Source: Serratia nematodiphila DZ0503SBS1
GTDB taxonomy: Bacteria > Pseudomonadota > Gammaproteobacteria > Enterobacterales > Enterobacteriaceae
Assembly: GCF_000738675.1 (NCBI RefSeq)
Contig: NZ_JPUX01000001.1
Span: forward strand, 4,387,631 to 4,451,630
Reading direction: 5' to 3'
Length of the DNA: 64,000 bases
Each line of letters starts with the position of its first letter. Within the stretch, counting starts at the first letter, position 1. This document shows positions 1 to 8,783 of this stretch, in pieces. The notes beneath the pieces were generated by a model. That model was given only the letters and a program-made list of their open reading frames with translations. It searched no databases and had not been told where the DNA came from. The translations under genes and the position numbers were made by a program.

Positions 1-650
1 GCGGAAACGTTCAGCGGGGCGCTGGCCTTCGGCGCCACCATCAACGGTTCAAAGCCGGCCGCCCCTTTGCCGCCCTTGCTGGCACTCGCCTCAACGATCG
101 TCACGTAATAAGGGGTCGGGTTGTTCACCACATATTTGTCACCCTGCCGGGTCAGCGTCAGCTGCTCCTGCCACGGCGCCGCGTTCTTCTTCGGGGCGAG
201 CGCCGCCGGGCGATAAAACATTTTGATGCGGGTCTGCAACGCTATCTGCAGCGTGTTCGGCTTATTGCTGCGCGGCGGTATTTCCCGCAGGTTGAAGTAA
301 TACAGCGTCTCCCGGTCCTGCGGCAGCTGACGCGCCGCCGGCAGCGACTGGATCTTCACCTGGCTCGGTTTGCCCGGCTCCACCCGCTGCACCGGCGGCA
401 GCACGGTGAAGGGGCTTTGGATCTTGTTGCCGCGATCGTCTTCGATCCATCCCTGCGCCAAATACGGCAACTGTTTGTTCTGGTTACTGATGTTGAGACT
501 GACCGTTTTCAGGTCGCCGTCGAAAATCACGCGCGTGCGATCCAGCGCGATAGCCGCATGAGCGGGCAGGCCGACCGCGCCGAGCGTCAATGCGGCGGCG
601 AGCGGGCCCACAAGGGAAACGGTCTTTCTGGTCATAGTCAGATTCATCAT
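1..650 (-). CDS. Fimbrial periplasmic chaperone, 3' end cut by window
   Basis: My translation of the minus strand from the ATG at 650 stays open to base 1, giving about 216 residues without the C-terminus. It starts with a basic stretch and a hydrophobic signal peptide ending near PAHA. The mature part begins with IALDRTRVIF, and an N-Q-N-K-Q-LPYLAQ stretch and the YYFNLREIP strand follow. These are hallmarks of PapD/FimC-type immunoglobulin-fold chaperones, which escort pilin subunits in the periplasm and pass them to the usher by donor-strand complementation. It lies 81 bases downstream of the usher on the same strand and should be the last gene of the leftward arm. A second ATG directly follows the first, and another lies five codons in, so the exact start is uncertain. 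Confidence 0.92.
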   Translation of the reverse strand, partial: MMNLTMTRKTVSLVGPLAAALTLGAVGLPAHAAIALDRTRVIFDGDLKTVSLNISNQNKQLPYLAQGWIEDDRGNKIQSPFTVLPPVQRVEPGKPSQVKIQSLPAARQLPQDRETLYYFNLREIPPRSNKPNTLQIALQTRIKMFYRPAALAPKKNAAPWQEQLTLTRQGDKYVVNNPTPYYVTIVEASASKGGKGAAGFEPLMVAPKASAPLNVS

Positions 651-731
651 GTCTTCACGGTTCCAGTCGGCCGAAGGCGGGCAATCCCGCCCCGGCGGTT
701 TAGCGGCGGAGCGCACTCCGCCGGGTGTAAG

Positions 732-3266
732 TCAGTTGGCGTCAGCCGCCGGCTTGTTGCCGGCCAGAGGACGGCAAGGCAGCAGCAGCGTGTTCATCAG
801 CATTTCGGCCGGCAGCGGCGCCGGCAACTGGATTTCACACTGCGCCGCGCCGTTCCAATGCACGCGCATGCGCTCGCCGGGGTTGAGGCCGGACAGGTAA
901 ACGCTGCCGCCGTCATTGATGATGCCGGTCTCCTGTTTGCGGGCATTCAGCACCGTGGCGCCGAACGGCGGCTCGCTGCCGTCCGCCAGTTTGACGATCG
1001 CCATCGCCTTCTCGCCGGCTATCACCTCAAACTTGCGGTAGCCGATGGCCCCCTCGGTCAACGTGGCCTGCACCACGGAACGCGTCGCCTCGACGTTGTC
1101 GCTCAGGCTATTGAGATCGATGCTGGCCTTATTGCGGTAGTAGCTGTTTACATCCGCCACCACCGCTTTGCCGTAACGGTTGGTCAGCACCGTACTGCCG
1201 TAGCCGCGCACCGGCACGCCGGCGACGCCTTCGGTATCCAGCAGCAAGCGCGTGCCGCCCGGCGTATTGACCCGGTGCAGCACCGCCCCTTCCGCCGCCA
1301 TCGTCAGGCCGCCCTGCGCGCCGATGCCGACGGCGCTGTAACGGCCGGCCTGGTAGCTGGCATTGGCGTTGATCTGCGCCATATCGCCCTGATGGCTGTA
1401 ATAGCCGCTGGCCGTCGCCCCGCTGCGTGCGGCGCCGGCGCTGATCTGATAGTTGTTGTGTTCATCGACCCGGTTGTAGTAACCGACCCGATGGGCGTTC
1501 TCTTCGCGATCGAGCGTCATGTTGTAACTGAGCGTCCCGGCGCTGCCCCAGGGCAGCGACAGCGACAGGTACATCCCGTCGTCATTGCGCTCGTTGTAAC
1601 GGTTGCGATAGGCCGACAGCGATACGCTGACGTTCTTGAAATCGCCGATATCGAAGTAGCGCGATACCATCAGGTTGTAACGATCGTTCGGCGCCCGATC
1701 CCAGTAGGTTTGGTGGCTGTAGTTGAGATAGGTGCTGAGCCCCAGATCGCGGAACTGTTTGTTGAAGGTGATGGTGTACATCTCCTTGCTCTTGCCGCTG
1801 CGTCCCCCTTCGTAACGCGCATCGAGGTAGTCCCCCATGCTCATGAAGTCCTCCTGGGAGAAGCGGTAGCCGGCGAAAGTGATCTGGCTGTCGTACTGGT
1901 CGAAGTTCTTCGAATAGCTCAACCGGTACGAACCGCCGGTCAGAGCGCCCTCCTGCGGCAAGCGCGCACGCGACTGCGTGGCATCGAACGACAGCGCCCC
2001 CAGCGCCATCAGATCGCGCCCGATCCCCAGCGACAGCGCGTTGTAATCGCCGCCGGCGATCCCCCCGCCGTACAGCGACCAGCCGTTGCTGATGCCCCAG
2101 GAGAACTCGCCGGTGCCGAACATCGGCCCGCGCAGGTGGTGCCCCCACTCCGACGGCTTGCCCGTCGCCAGCTTGTAACGCACCGTGCCCGGGCGCGTCA
2201 GGTAAGGAATGTTGGCGGTGTTCATCTTGAACGCCTGCACGCTGCCGTCCTGCTCTTCGACGCGCACGTCCAGCTCGCCGGAAACGGCGTCGTTGATGTC
2301 CTGAATGCGGAATGGCCCCGCCGCCACCTGCGTCTCATACAGCACGCGCCCCTGTTGGCTGACCACCACCTTGGCGTTGGTTTTCGCCACGCCCGTCACT
2401 TCCGGCGCATAGCCGCGCAGGTTGGGCGGCAACATGCTGTCGTCGGATCGCAGACTGACGCCGGTAAAGCGCAGGCTGTCGAAAATGTCGGAGTTCAGAT
2501 AATCCTCCCCCATCGTCAGCCGCGAGCGCAGCGCCGGAATAGCCCGGTAGGCGTAATAGCGGCTCCAGTCGAACTGTTTGTCGGTCGACTGAGAAGAACC
2601 GGTCTGATGGCTGAGATTAGCCTGCCAGTCGGCGCGCAGGCGCCAGGCGCCCAGATTGGCGCCGCCGGTGCCGTTGCCGCTCAGGCTGTAACTGCTGCCG
2701 CCTTTCTGATGTTTTTGTGTTTGAGCATTGACGTTATAGTCAAACAGCAGCCCGGGAATACCGTCATCCCAGCGCGAAGGCGGGTCCCAGTTTTCCGAGC
2801 TGTATTCCAGATAGGCCTGAGGAATGTTGAGGTACAGCGAGGAGCTGGCAAGATCGCCGCGGGCTTCCATCCCTGCCAGGCTGGAGGCGTCAAGGCAACG
2901 GCCGCCGTGCGTCCAGTTCAGCGTACTTAACAGTTTTTCTTTCAGCCCCAGTTGGTTGACCAACTCCGGCGAAAGACAGGCTTCGCTGCCTTTAGGATCG
3001 TTCTCGGGCGCCATAAACGTCACCGGCTGTTCCGCCAGATCGTTCTTATTGACGTGCACCACCATGGTATAAACGCCCGGCATGATGTAGCCGCTGCGCG
3101 TAAATTGGCTCAGATCGATATTTTTACGATCGTTGATGTCCAAGACGTCAGTATTGAATTGAATAACGTCGGCGGCATAGACCAACGCAATCGGATTTCC
3201 CAGAGAAAGGGCAACACAGAGCCCCAAAGCTTGAAGACGAAATAACTTCCCTGCCGGTGAAAGCAT
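732..3266 (-). CDS. Fimbrial outer-membrane usher, FimD/PapC family
   Basis: An 844-residue protein, the usual size for ushers. Residues 1-31 look like a signal peptide ending in VYA. The mature N-terminus (DVIQFNTDVLD...) is the periplasmic domain that captures chaperone-subunit complexes, followed by the large beta-barrel with plug and the C-terminal domains; a cysteine pair lies near the end (AQCEIQL ... LLPCRPL). Ushers form the outer-membrane pore through which pilins are ordered and exported. A Shine-Dalgarno AAGGAC precedes the ATG. It lies 47 bases after the second pilin-like gene and upstream of the chaperone, so all four leftward genes are probably one operon. Long open frames on the opposite strand here are shadows of its GC-rich codon use. 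Confidence 0.96.
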   Translation of the reverse strand: MLSPAGKLFRLQALGLCVALSLGNPIALVYAADVIQFNTDVLDINDRKNIDLSQFTRSGYIMPGVYTMVVHVNKNDLAEQPVTFMAPENDPKGSEACLSPELVNQLGLKEKLLSTLNWTHGGRCLDASSLAGMEARGDLASSSLYLNIPQAYLEYSSENWDPPSRWDDGIPGLLFDYNVNAQTQKHQKGGSSYSLSGNGTGGANLGAWRLRADWQANLSHQTGSSQSTDKQFDWSRYYAYRAIPALRSRLTMGEDYLNSDIFDSLRFTGVSLRSDDSMLPPNLRGYAPEVTGVAKTNAKVVVSQQGRVLYETQVAAGPFRIQDINDAVSGELDVRVEEQDGSVQAFKMNTANIPYLTRPGTVRYKLATGKPSEWGHHLRGPMFGTGEFSWGISNGWSLYGGGIAGGDYNALSLGIGRDLMALGALSFDATQSRARLPQEGALTGGSYRLSYSKNFDQYDSQITFAGYRFSQEDFMSMGDYLDARYEGGRSGKSKEMYTITFNKQFRDLGLSTYLNYSHQTYWDRAPNDRYNLMVSRYFDIGDFKNVSVSLSAYRNRYNERNDDGMYLSLSLPWGSAGTLSYNMTLDREENAHRVGYYNRVDEHNNYQISAGAARSGATASGYYSHQGDMAQINANASYQAGRYSAVGIGAQGGLTMAAEGAVLHRVNTPGGTRLLLDTEGVAGVPVRGYGSTVLTNRYGKAVVADVNSYYRNKASIDLNSLSDNVEATRSVVQATLTEGAIGYRKFEVIAGEKAMAIVKLADGSEPPFGATVLNARKQETGIINDGGSVYLSGLNPGERMRVHWNGAAQCEIQLPAPLPAEMLMNTLLLPCRPLAGNKPAADAN

Positions 3267-3313
3267 AATAAAAGTCCTTTCAATAACGAATTAACCGTCA
3301 GTACGAGAAAAAA

Positions 3314-3850
3314 TCAAAAATAATCCAGCTTAAAACGCACTGTGGAATAATACGCTCCCGCCTTCAACGGCTGATGATTCGGCATCAACGTCATGGAATA
3401 ATTCAGCACTCTATTTCCCGGTATTATTCCTTCCATCGGTAAGGGTTTCCCTGGAATAACCGGCGTGCCGTTGCTGTCTTTTATCTTCAATGCGACGCCG
3501 CGCGCCTCGCCCTGTACGCCAAACAGAGCGCCTTCCGCATAACCATCAAACGTAACCTGAAAGAATTTCCAATCAGGTTTGTTTTCCGGCCGTTCCAAAA
3601 TGCAGTTGACCAATTCAATACTGAAAGGTTTGGTCATCCCCTGGCCGTCACGAATGATCTGCCCGAGAGGAAGCGTGTCCATATCGATCGTCTGATCGCG
3701 GCTGCCGGCGGCAATGGCGCAGGCGGTGTCGATAATGGCGCCGTGCATGCTGACTTTGCCCCCCCCCTGCGCGGCGGAAGTTGCATAGCCGGGCGCAAAC
3801 GCCAACGACGCCAAAAGAACGGCACCCGCCCGATTCCTTGAAAAAAACAT
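3314..3850 (-). CDS. Fimbrial subunit (minor pilin-like)
   Basis: The reading frame extends up to 3886, but the ATG at 3850 is preferred: AAAGGAA lies just upstream and the product then starts with a clean signal peptide (MFFSRNRAGAVLLASLAFA...). This gives 178 residues. The mature part carries the pilin pattern GKVSMHGAIIDTACAIA with a cysteine partner in VNCILE, and ends in FKLDYF, the C-terminal strand with penultimate aromatic residue recognised by chaperones. It resembles type 1-like pilins and sits between the major pilin and the usher. Whether it is a minor shaft subunit or a rod initiator or terminator cannot be told from sequence alone. Confidence 0.88.
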   Translation of the reverse strand: MFFSRNRAGAVLLASLAFAPGYATSAAQGGGKVSMHGAIIDTACAIAAGSRDQTIDMDTLPLGQIIRDGQGMTKPFSIELVNCILERPENKPDWKFFQVTFDGYAEGALFGVQGEARGVALKIKDSNGTPVIPGKPLPMEGIIPGNRVLNYSMTLMPNHQPLKAGAYYSTVRFKLDYF

Positions 3851-3928
3851 CGCGACATTCCTTTGACACAGAGAGTCACCAGGCATGCGGCGTGCCCCAT
3901 GCCTGGTTGATTAAGCCTTCGGACTCAC

Positions 3929-4450
3929 TTACTGATAAGCCAGGGTGAAATCGGCTACGGCGGTGAAGTCACCCGGAACGATGGCGGCAGAAGCGCCTTC
4001 GCCCTGCAGGTAGGCGGCGAAATGCAGGGTATTGTTGCCGGTGTTCAGAGTCTGCGCGGTAGTCGCTTCACCCAGTTTGATCGGCTGGCCGTTGTAAGAG
4101 ATAGCGACGCCGGCGCCGCTGGCGGTGCCCGCGATGCCCAATAGATCCTTATCGGTAGACGATGCTACGCCGCTGAAGGTGGTTTTAACGGTTTTCAGCG
4201 TGGTGATGTCGCACTGCTCCAGCTTGATTTCAAACGGACGCGGGTTGGATTTGCCGCCGTTTTTCAACGCCACGTTGGACACCTGGCCCAGATCTACGGT
4301 CTGATCGATCGACTCAGGCGCAATAGAGCATGGCGCATCAATAATAGAGCCCGTGAAGGTGACCTTACCGTGTCCCTGATCGGCTGCCTGTGCAAAAGAA
4401 CTTGCGCCAAATGCAATCACTGCAGCCATCATGATTTTGTTAAGTTTCAT
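3929..4450 (-). CDS. Major fimbrial subunit, type 1 pilin family
   Basis: Start chosen at the ATG at 4450 (MKLNKIMMAAVIAFGAS), which gives a signal peptide ending AQA and a 173-residue precursor; the longer frame to 4489 would put extra residues before the signal. The mature protein has the classic pilin signature GKVTFTGSIIDAPCSIAPES with a second cysteine in KLEQCDIT, many small residues, and the C-terminal strand ADFTLAYQ. First gene after the control region, a major-pilin signal, and the position of FimA-type genes all argue for the structural subunit of the fibre. It is the first gene of the leftward arm and is driven from the AT-rich region at 4451-5114. Confidence 0.93.
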   Translation of the reverse strand: MKLNKIMMAAVIAFGASSFAQAADQGHGKVTFTGSIIDAPCSIAPESIDQTVDLGQVSNVALKNGGKSNPRPFEIKLEQCDITTLKTVKTTFSGVASSTDKDLLGIAGTASGAGVAISYNGQPIKLGEATTAQTLNTGNNTLHFAAYLQGEGASAAIVPGDFTAVADFTLAYQ

Positions 4451-5114
4451 AGAACCTATATTCCTTATAAGAAAAAATGCATATTCCAATCAAGAAAAAG
4501 AGCAACAGGAAGCCTGCTCGCGCTTATATATGCGCAGCCCTGATTCTTTAGCATCTTGCTAGTTGGTTAACTGCCAAAACCCAAAGGCACCGACAATAAA
4601 AAGTCGATAACGGCAAGTCTGCAGCGGCCCATCCATTAATGAATTCGCCCTATAAAAATAAACGAAATCACAACGATCAGGGGCCAATACTTTCTAATCC
4701 GCCCTTCTTGTCCGGCGATGAATATTCTGGCAAATGCCTCTCAGCAAAAAAAGGCTTTTTTTGATCAAGGCGAACATTCGCAATTTATTTCCTAATTAAA
4801 GTTAATTTACTGTTATTTTTAGGCTCATAGATCGTAAAAAATACTTTTATAGAGCAATATCCTGTTTTTGCGAGATTCACAAGTAATCAGATCGCAAAGT
4901 GGCGCTTTGTGAATATAATAAACCAAAATTTTAGGTTTCTGCGTGACGCCACCCCTGCCTGAACATAGGTAAAAACGGGGCGGGCAACGCCTTTTTTTTC
5001 AATCCTGATAAATAGATAGGAATTTTCTTTGTTCGCGTTTTACCTCGTTGTTGGTAGACGGCGAATGTTTGTTTTTTCTTAGGAATACGGCAATCGGAAT
5101 ACAGAGGAAGTGCT
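4451..5114. promoter_or_regulatory. Divergent fimbrial control region with four GATC sites
   Basis: This 664-base AT-rich gap lies between the leftward pilin gene and the rightward regulator and must hold both promoters. I see four GATC sites at 4675, 4763, 4830 and 4890. Two sit in ACGATC, the half-site recognised by PapI-Lrp at the E. coli pap operon: ACGATC at 4673-4678 on the plus strand and its complement at 4830-4835. These two are 155 bases apart, against about 102 in pap. Dam-methylation phase control is an inference from these sites together with the PapI-like neighbour. No fimS-like invertible segment was found. Confidence 0.55.
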
Positions 5115-5447
5115 ATGGAAGCGTTATCTCCGAAACAAAAGGAAATACGGCAATTGCAGCACGATCTGCTGCAAACATTATTCGCGCAATCGCCCCGTCA
5201 ATGTCCCGTCGCCGGGCCGCCGCCACAGCAGCAGTGGCTCTCGACACGGCAACTGGCCAATGCCGTCAACGTCGGCGTTTACCGGGCTCGACGGCTGTTA
5301 TTGGATCTTGTCGCCCGACAAGAAGTGATTGTGACGGACGGCTCCATCAACAACTCGTTGAGGTGGTATCCCACCGCGTTGCTGGACGGTGGCGATAACA
5401 ACGGCATACCCAACAAAGATGCATCTCACTCTCCTTTAACGGAATAA
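5115..5447 (+). CDS. PapI/FaeA-family fimbrial regulator
   Basis: A 110-residue protein with a good ribosome site (GAGGAA) before the ATG at 5115. The middle resembles the winged-helix PapI/FaeA family: LSTRQLANAVNVGVYRARRLL matches the helix pattern of PapI (an A-x-x-x-V-x-x-Y-x-A-R-x-L-L-L core), followed by a wing ending in RWYP. PapI is about 77 residues; this protein has an extra proline/glutamine-rich N-terminal stretch (CPVAGPPPQQQ) and a polar tail. PapI-type proteins raise the affinity of Lrp for GATC-containing boxes and set fimbrial phase. Its position, first gene of the rightward arm beside the GATC-rich region, supports that role. Confidence 0.75.
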   Translation: MEALSPKQKEIRQLQHDLLQTLFAQSPRQCPVAGPPPQQQWLSTRQLANAVNVGVYRARRLLLDLVARQEVIVTDGSINNSLRWYPTALLDGGDNNGIPNKDASHSPLTE

Positions 5448-5526
5448 ATATGGCCAGCCGGCCTGATTGGCAATATTTCATTGCGGAGTAACGCCGCACA
5501 CCATTTATATATATCGGGATATTATC

Positions 5527-6498
5527 GTGAGAAAAACAGCCCTGCTATTTTTACGTTGCTGCCTGGCACTCTCTTTCTTCCTGCTGTTTGGCAACGCCAA
5601 CGCATTTACTTGCCGCACGTCCGATGGCGGACTTATTCCCCCGGGAGGATCGGCCACGCCGGTTGACGTCCGGGTTCGCATCGGACCACAGCTTTCTTAT
5701 GGCAAAAACGAAATCGTCAACGTCAGCCAGGTCACCTGTAAAAACGACGTCGCGAGCTGGTACGACTATCTCAAAACCGATAGCCCGGCGCTGTCGATGA
5801 ACGGCGCGATTTTTGGCTCGATCGGCAGCGGCACGACCATCAACGGCAGCGACTACAACTCCCCTGTGCCTGCCGGCATCAGCGTACTCAGCCTCACCGG
5901 CTTGCAGACCCAGTCTGTCGCCATCCGGGTCTATATCGTGTTGAACCGTTTCCCAACGCCGGACATCAAGGTGAATAAGGGTGACGTCATCGGTCAAATC
6001 AACTTTATTCAGACCAACGATCAACCGGGCTGCCCACAGTGCGGCGTTTATCGCTGGCGCCTGATCGCCGACAACGACGCCTACTTCGTCACCACCAGTT
6101 GCACCATCAACAACGGCCAGCAAATTAATGTCGATTTTGGTCAGATCCGTCAGGACTTCCTGACCCAGAGCGCCAACGACGCCCAGATCAAACAGGACAA
6201 AGCGCTCAGCTACCAGTGCGACGATCAGAGTGCGACGCAGGATATTCTGATCCGGATGGTCAGCGACGCCAGCGGCTTCTCCAGCGATTTTATCAAGACC
6301 ACCAACCCCAACGTCGGCGTGGCCATGGTACACAACGGCGCGGTGGTAAAGCCCAACAATGCCTTCAGAACGCGCATCGTCAACGGTCTGGGCAACGACA
6401 CCGTCACCTTTGTGCCGGTGAAGAACAATGTCCCTTACACCAGCATCGCCACCGGTCCGCTGTCGGGCTCGGCCACGCTGATCTTCAGCGCACCTTGA
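5527..6498 (+). CDS. Fimbrial tip adhesin, two-domain FimH-like
   Basis: The frame is open from 5467, but the GTG at 5527 is the better start: it gives the signal peptide MRKTALLFLRCCLALSFFLL...ANA and mature FTCRTSDGG, and CGGGAT lies upstream. The product is 323 residues. The length, an N-terminal cysteine, internal cysteines (QVTCKND, GCPQCGVY) and a C-terminal pilin domain (TTSCTINNGQQINVDFGQI ... ATLIFSAP) fit a lectin domain followed by a pilin domain, as in tip adhesins. The receptor cannot be predicted. It runs opposite to the usher operon, 79 bases after the regulator, and the next pilin follows after 13 bases. Confidence 0.85.
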   Translation: MRKTALLFLRCCLALSFFLLFGNANAFTCRTSDGGLIPPGGSATPVDVRVRIGPQLSYGKNEIVNVSQVTCKNDVASWYDYLKTDSPALSMNGAIFGSIGSGTTINGSDYNSPVPAGISVLSLTGLQTQSVAIRVYIVLNRFPTPDIKVNKGDVIGQINFIQTNDQPGCPQCGVYRWRLIADNDAYFVTTSCTINNGQQINVDFGQIRQDFLTQSANDAQIKQDKALSYQCDDQSATQDILIRMVSDASGFSSDFIKTTNPNVGVAMVHNGAVVKPNNAFRTRIVNGLGNDTVTFVPVKNNVPYTSIATGPLSGSATLIFSAP

Positions 6499-6511
6499 GA
6501 CGGGAGCCAGA

Positions 6512-7009
6512 ATGAACATGACGATAAAAACGGGCTGCGCCCTGCTGTTGGCGCTGGAATTGATTAGCTCGGCCGCTCAGGCCGCCGATCAGGGCACCAA
6601 GGTCAATATCACCGCCACCGTGGTGGCGCCTCCGCCTTGCGTGATCAACGACGGGCGCACCATCGACATCGACTTCGGCAAGGTCGGCATCAAACGCATC
6701 GACGGCAGCCGCTATATGCAACGCATCGATTACAGCATCAAATGCGAGTTTCTGGATAACAGCCGCCAGTTGAAAATGAAGATCATGGGCAGCGCGGCGG
6801 CCTTTGACAACAGCGTGTTGACCAGCAGCGTCACTGGATTAGGCATCAAGCTGTTGGCCAACGGTAAGGCCTTCGCCATCAATACGCCGCTGAACATCGA
6901 CTACGCCAATCCGCCGACGCTTGATGCAGTGCCGGTGAAAAACAGCGCCGTCACCCTGGCGGAAGGCGACTTCTCCAGCGGCGCCACCATGCTGGTGGAC
7001 TATTTTTAA
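6512..7009 (+). CDS. Fimbrial minor subunit
   Basis: A 165-residue precursor with signal peptide MNMTIKTGCALLLALELISSAAQA. The mature part has the pilin pattern (KVNITATVVAPPPCVINDGRTIDIDFG, partner cysteine in SIKCEF) and the chaperone-recognised end MLVDYF. It follows the adhesin by 13 bases with GGAG before its ATG and is probably the adaptor linking the adhesin to the shaft (FimG/FimF or MrpG-like role, inferred from position). It is the last gene of the rightward fimbrial arm. No T-rich terminator for this direction was seen; the following hairpin has its T-run on the other strand. Confidence 0.88.
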   Translation: MNMTIKTGCALLLALELISSAAQAADQGTKVNITATVVAPPPCVINDGRTIDIDFGKVGIKRIDGSRYMQRIDYSIKCEFLDNSRQLKMKIMGSAAAFDNSVLTSSVTGLGIKLLANGKAFAINTPLNIDYANPPTLDAVPVKNSAVTLAEGDFSSGATMLVDYF

Positions 7010-7036
7010 AGCGCCGCTTCGGCCGGATACTGAAAA

Positions 7037-7067
7037 TAAAAAAAGCCGCAACGTCTCCGTTGCGGCT
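7037..7067 (-). terminator. Intrinsic terminator of the dacC transcript
   Basis: A 10-base-pair stem (AGCCGCAACG with CGTTGCGGCT, 7044-7053 and 7058-7067) around a four-base loop. Read on the minus strand it is followed by seven T residues (7038-7044), so it stops leftward transcription from the carboxypeptidase gene. Confidence 0.88.
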
Positions 7068-7110
7068 TGGTCGAGGAGGGTGCGCCGGGGCGCTCCTCAC
7101 ATCAGGCTAT

Positions 7111-8313
7111 TCAGCCGAAGATCCCGCCGAACCACTGGCTCAGCTTCATCATCACCATATCCCAGATGCGGCTGAAGAAGTTGCCCTCTTTCACCTCTTG
7201 CATCACCACCAGCGGGTGCTGTTCGATGGTTTTGCCGTCCAGCTGGAAATCGATGGTGCCGACCACCTGGTTTTTCGCCAGCGGCGCTTCCAGCGTCGGT
7301 TGGGTCAGCTTGTAGCTGGCCTTCAGGTTTTTCATCTGCCCTTTCGGAATGGTGACCGAGGCGTCTTTCGCCACGCCGAGCGGCACTTCGCTGACGTCGC
7401 CGAACCACACTTTCTGGGTGACAAACGGCTTATCGGCCTTGATCGGCGTCGCGGTTTCATAGAAACGGAAGCCCCAGGTCAGCAGCTTTTCGCTTTCGCT
7501 AAAGCGCACGCGATCGCTCGGCGCGCCTAAAACCACCGAGATCAGACGCATCGGGCCGTCGGTGGCGGACGCCACCAGGTTGTGGCCGGCGCCGCTGGTG
7601 TAACCGGTCTTGATGCCGTCGACGTTCAGGTTGCTGCTCCACAGCAGACGGTTGCGGTTAATCTGGCGGATCTTGTTAAAGGTGAACTCTTTCTCTTTAT
7701 GTAGCGCGTATTCGTCCGGCACGTCGCGGATCAGCGCCTGGCTCAGCAGCGCCATGTCGCGCGCGGTGCTGTACTGCCCTTCCGCATCCAGACCGTGCAC
7801 CGTCAGGAAGTGGGTATTCTGCAGGCCGAGGGATTTGGCGTAGTTGTTCATCAGGCCGACGAACGAATCCTGGCTGCCCGCCACGTAGTCCGCCAGCGCG
7901 ATGCTGGCGTCGTTGCCGGACTGGATCACAATACCCTTATTCAGTTCCAGCACCGGCACCTGATCGCCCGGCTTGATGAACATCAGCGAAGAGCCGCGCA
8001 GCGCCGGGTTACCGGGCGCCCAGGCGTCTTTGCCGACGGTGACCATGTCTTCCGGCTTGATCTTGCCGGCCTTGATCGCCTGGCCGATCACGTAGCTGGA
8101 CATGATCTTGGTCAGGCTGGCGGGATCGAGACGGGTGTCGGCATTGCCTTCGGTCAGCACTTTGCCGCTGTTGTAATCCATCAGAATGAAGGCCTTGGCG
8201 TCTACCTGCGGCGGCGCCGGCGGCTCGGCCGCGTGTACGGCCGGGGCGGCCAGCAACAGGATGCCTACGCTGAAGGTCAGTTTTTTCAGGGAAGTGGATA
8301 AGTTTTTTTTCAT
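7111..8313 (-). CDS. dacC: D-alanyl-D-alanine carboxypeptidase, PBP6 type
   Basis: Trims the terminal D-alanine from peptidoglycan pentapeptides on the outer face of the inner membrane. Starting at the second of two adjacent ATGs (8313) the protein is 400 residues, the length of E. coli DacC. It has a signal peptide (to about residue 28), the active-site SxxK at S66-K69 (ASLTK), SGN at 132-134 and KTG at 235-237, then the PBP5-type C-terminal domain and an amphipathic membrane anchor ([16 protein letters not shown]). By position near the his operon it matches E. coli dacD, but I judge the sequence closer to DacC ([29 protein letters not shown]). Monocistronic, with its own terminator. Confidence 0.93.
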   Translation of the reverse strand: MKKNLSTSLKKLTFSVGILLLAAPAVHAAEPPAPPQVDAKAFILMDYNSGKVLTEGNADTRLDPASLTKIMSSYVIGQAIKAGKIKPEDMVTVGKDAWAPGNPALRGSSLMFIKPGDQVPVLELNKGIVIQSGNDASIALADYVAGSQDSFVGLMNNYAKSLGLQNTHFLTVHGLDAEGQYSTARDMALLSQALIRDVPDEYALHKEKEFTFNKIRQINRNRLLWSSNLNVDGIKTGYTSGAGHNLVASATDGPMRLISVVLGAPSDRVRFSESEKLLTWGFRFYETATPIKADKPFVTQKVWFGDVSEVPLGVAKDASVTIPKGQMKNLKASYKLTQPTLEAPLAKNQVVGTIDFQLDGKTIEQHPLVVMQEVKEGNFFSRIWDMVMMKLSQWFGGIFG

Positions 8314-8783
8314 CATGACGTCGCCAGAGTGTCCATTCAAAACCATTGAAATAGCGTTAACTTTCAAACATGTTCACGTTTTAAGCCAACCAGCGAGAGT
8401 GGCCCGGTGCGCGCGTGTCGGCCGCAACCCCTTGCGGCGCCCGTAGCGGGTAACGCAACGCACCGAAAATGCCCTTGCTGTGAGTTTATGTGATTTATCT
8501 TATTTTTGCAGGGTTTAGCGTGAATTTTCAGCATTTTTACATAACTGTACGCAGGCACGCACTTATCGTTCAAAAAAGCATCGCGACGCGCATTTTCGCA
8601 CCTATCCACGGCTACACGGCCAAGCATCTGCACCGCTAAACATCTGCGCATCCATACGTCCAAAAAAGATTAATATATTCCATAATGGCATATAGAACCG
8701 CTATTTGTTCTTTTTAAAGCGCTTATCCTCAGCGCTATCATCCGCACAACGACTTTTATACCGAATAATCCTGGAGATGAGTC
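8314..8783. other. Intergenic region between dacC and the cystathionine synthase gene
   Basis: A 470-base divergent gap that should carry both promoters. The only structure I can point to is a small hairpin (GCCGCAA/TTGCGGC, 8421-8427 and 8432-8438, loop CCCC), placed in the probable leader of dacC. The right half (8640-8770) is AT-rich. No coding frame here is convincing. Confidence 0.5.

Noticed and set aside
417..3245. Long open frames on the plus strand opposite the usher, one of over 800 codons
   Set aside because: They mirror the GC-rich codon pattern of the usher, have no ribosome site, no family similarity and unnatural composition (long arginine, alanine, histidine and valine strings).
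4451..5114. A fimS-like invertible promoter, suggested by GGGGCCA near 4680
   Set aside because: No matching inverted copy was found in the region and no recombinase gene is nearby.
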